Part shown: positions 63,909 through 64,000 of the stretch, in pieces | How positions within the stretch are numbered: position 1 is the first letter of the stretch | Layout: each line of letters begins with the position of its first letter | Origin: Saccharothrix carnea | GTDB lineage: Bacteria > Actinomycetota > Actinomycetes > Mycobacteriales > Pseudonocardiaceae | Direction of reading: 5' to 3' | NCBI RefSeq assembly: GCF_003014735.1 | Contig: NZ_PYAX01000014.1 | Coordinates: 121,685 to 185,684 of the forward strand | DNA length: 64,000 bases | The notes under the pieces: model-generated | The model's database searches: none | Told to the model about the DNA's origin: nothing | The model's input: only the letters and a program-made list of their open reading frames with translations | Position numbers and translations under genes: made by a program

Positions 63909-64000
63909 GGGCTGTCACGTAACTCGGTGACGGGTCGTCTGGACGGATCGGGGATCATGATCGGGTGCAGGTGATCTCGGCGTCCCGGTCGGAGTGGATC
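63909..64000 (+). mobile_element. Left end of probable IS5-family element, cut by window edge
   Basis: GGGCTGTCACGTAAC, after a TAA that could be the target site, resembles the terminal repeat (GGGCTGTC-CGTAA) of many actinomycete IS5-group elements. A GTG at 63965 opens the frame MQVISASRSEWI, a plausible transposase start, which reaches the window edge. The right end and transposase core are not visible. Confidence 0.5.

Overview
The window is very GC-rich, with GC-saturated third codon positions, many GTG starts, GGAGG-type ribosome binding sites and long chains of stop/start-overlapping genes. Lipoprotein sugar-binding proteins, ROK regulators, BldC-like MerR proteins, RsbW-like ATPases and UbiA/inositol-phosphate synthase genes all point to an actinomycete. 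A filamentous member of the Pseudonocardiales (Saccharothrix/Lentzea type) is my best guess, from gene content only.

Left edge to 6.5 kb: an actinobacterial ebo (metabolite-traffic) operon on the minus strand. It has six genes in a chain of 1-4 nt overlaps: inositol-phosphate synthase, UbiA prenyltransferase (EboC), a TIM-barrel/EboA fusion, TatD hydrolase (EboB), EboE and a phosphodiesterase (EboF) cut by the window edge. 6.6-19.6 kb: a seven-gene sugar operon (Gfo/Idh oxidoreductase, RbsA-type ATPase, two permeases, lipoprotein, TIM-barrel isomerase, and a 1606-residue secreted ThuA/PQQ-dehydrogenase protein), with a divergent ROK regulator.

19.6-26.9 kb: a prenyl diphosphate synthase, then a compact RiPP-type cluster. 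It holds a divergent ATP-grasp-like gene, a 39-residue cysteine-free peptide with a Thr-Leu-Thr-Ile-Thr core and acidic tail, a YcaO cyclodehydratase, and an amidohydrolase fused to a SagB-type dehydrogenase. This is the strongest candidate for an undescribed system. 27.0-34.5 kb: plant-polysaccharide genes (GH5 cellulase with CBM2 and a CebR-like box, GH2 mannosidase, oligosaccharide-binding lipoprotein, ROK regulator).

34.5-44.5 kb: a PNPOx-family gene remnant, MurQ, a four-gene operon built around a 1239-residue transglutaminase-STAND NTPase-(YdcF-like) protein with two unknown partners and a 43-residue membrane-type peptide (candidate conflict/defence system), and an aminotransferase. 44.5-49.2 kb: a decayed zone with scraps of an FAD monooxygenase, an IS integrase, an RsbW-type ATPase and a CobW protein, in which a MerR regulator, two divergent RsbW-like ATPases and a DUF6892-like gene survive.

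49.2-60.5 kb: a TetR-controlled oligosaccharide locus (GH20, Dpp-type ABC transporter with a permease-ATPase fusion, binding lipoprotein, TetR, GH3, GH1). 60.6-64.0 kb: a membrane-anchored alpha/beta hydrolase, an HPF/RaiA-like protein, a GlsB-type stress membrane protein, another RsbW-like ATPase, and the left end of a probable IS5-family element at the window edge. All calls rest on reading motifs and gene order; no database search was run.
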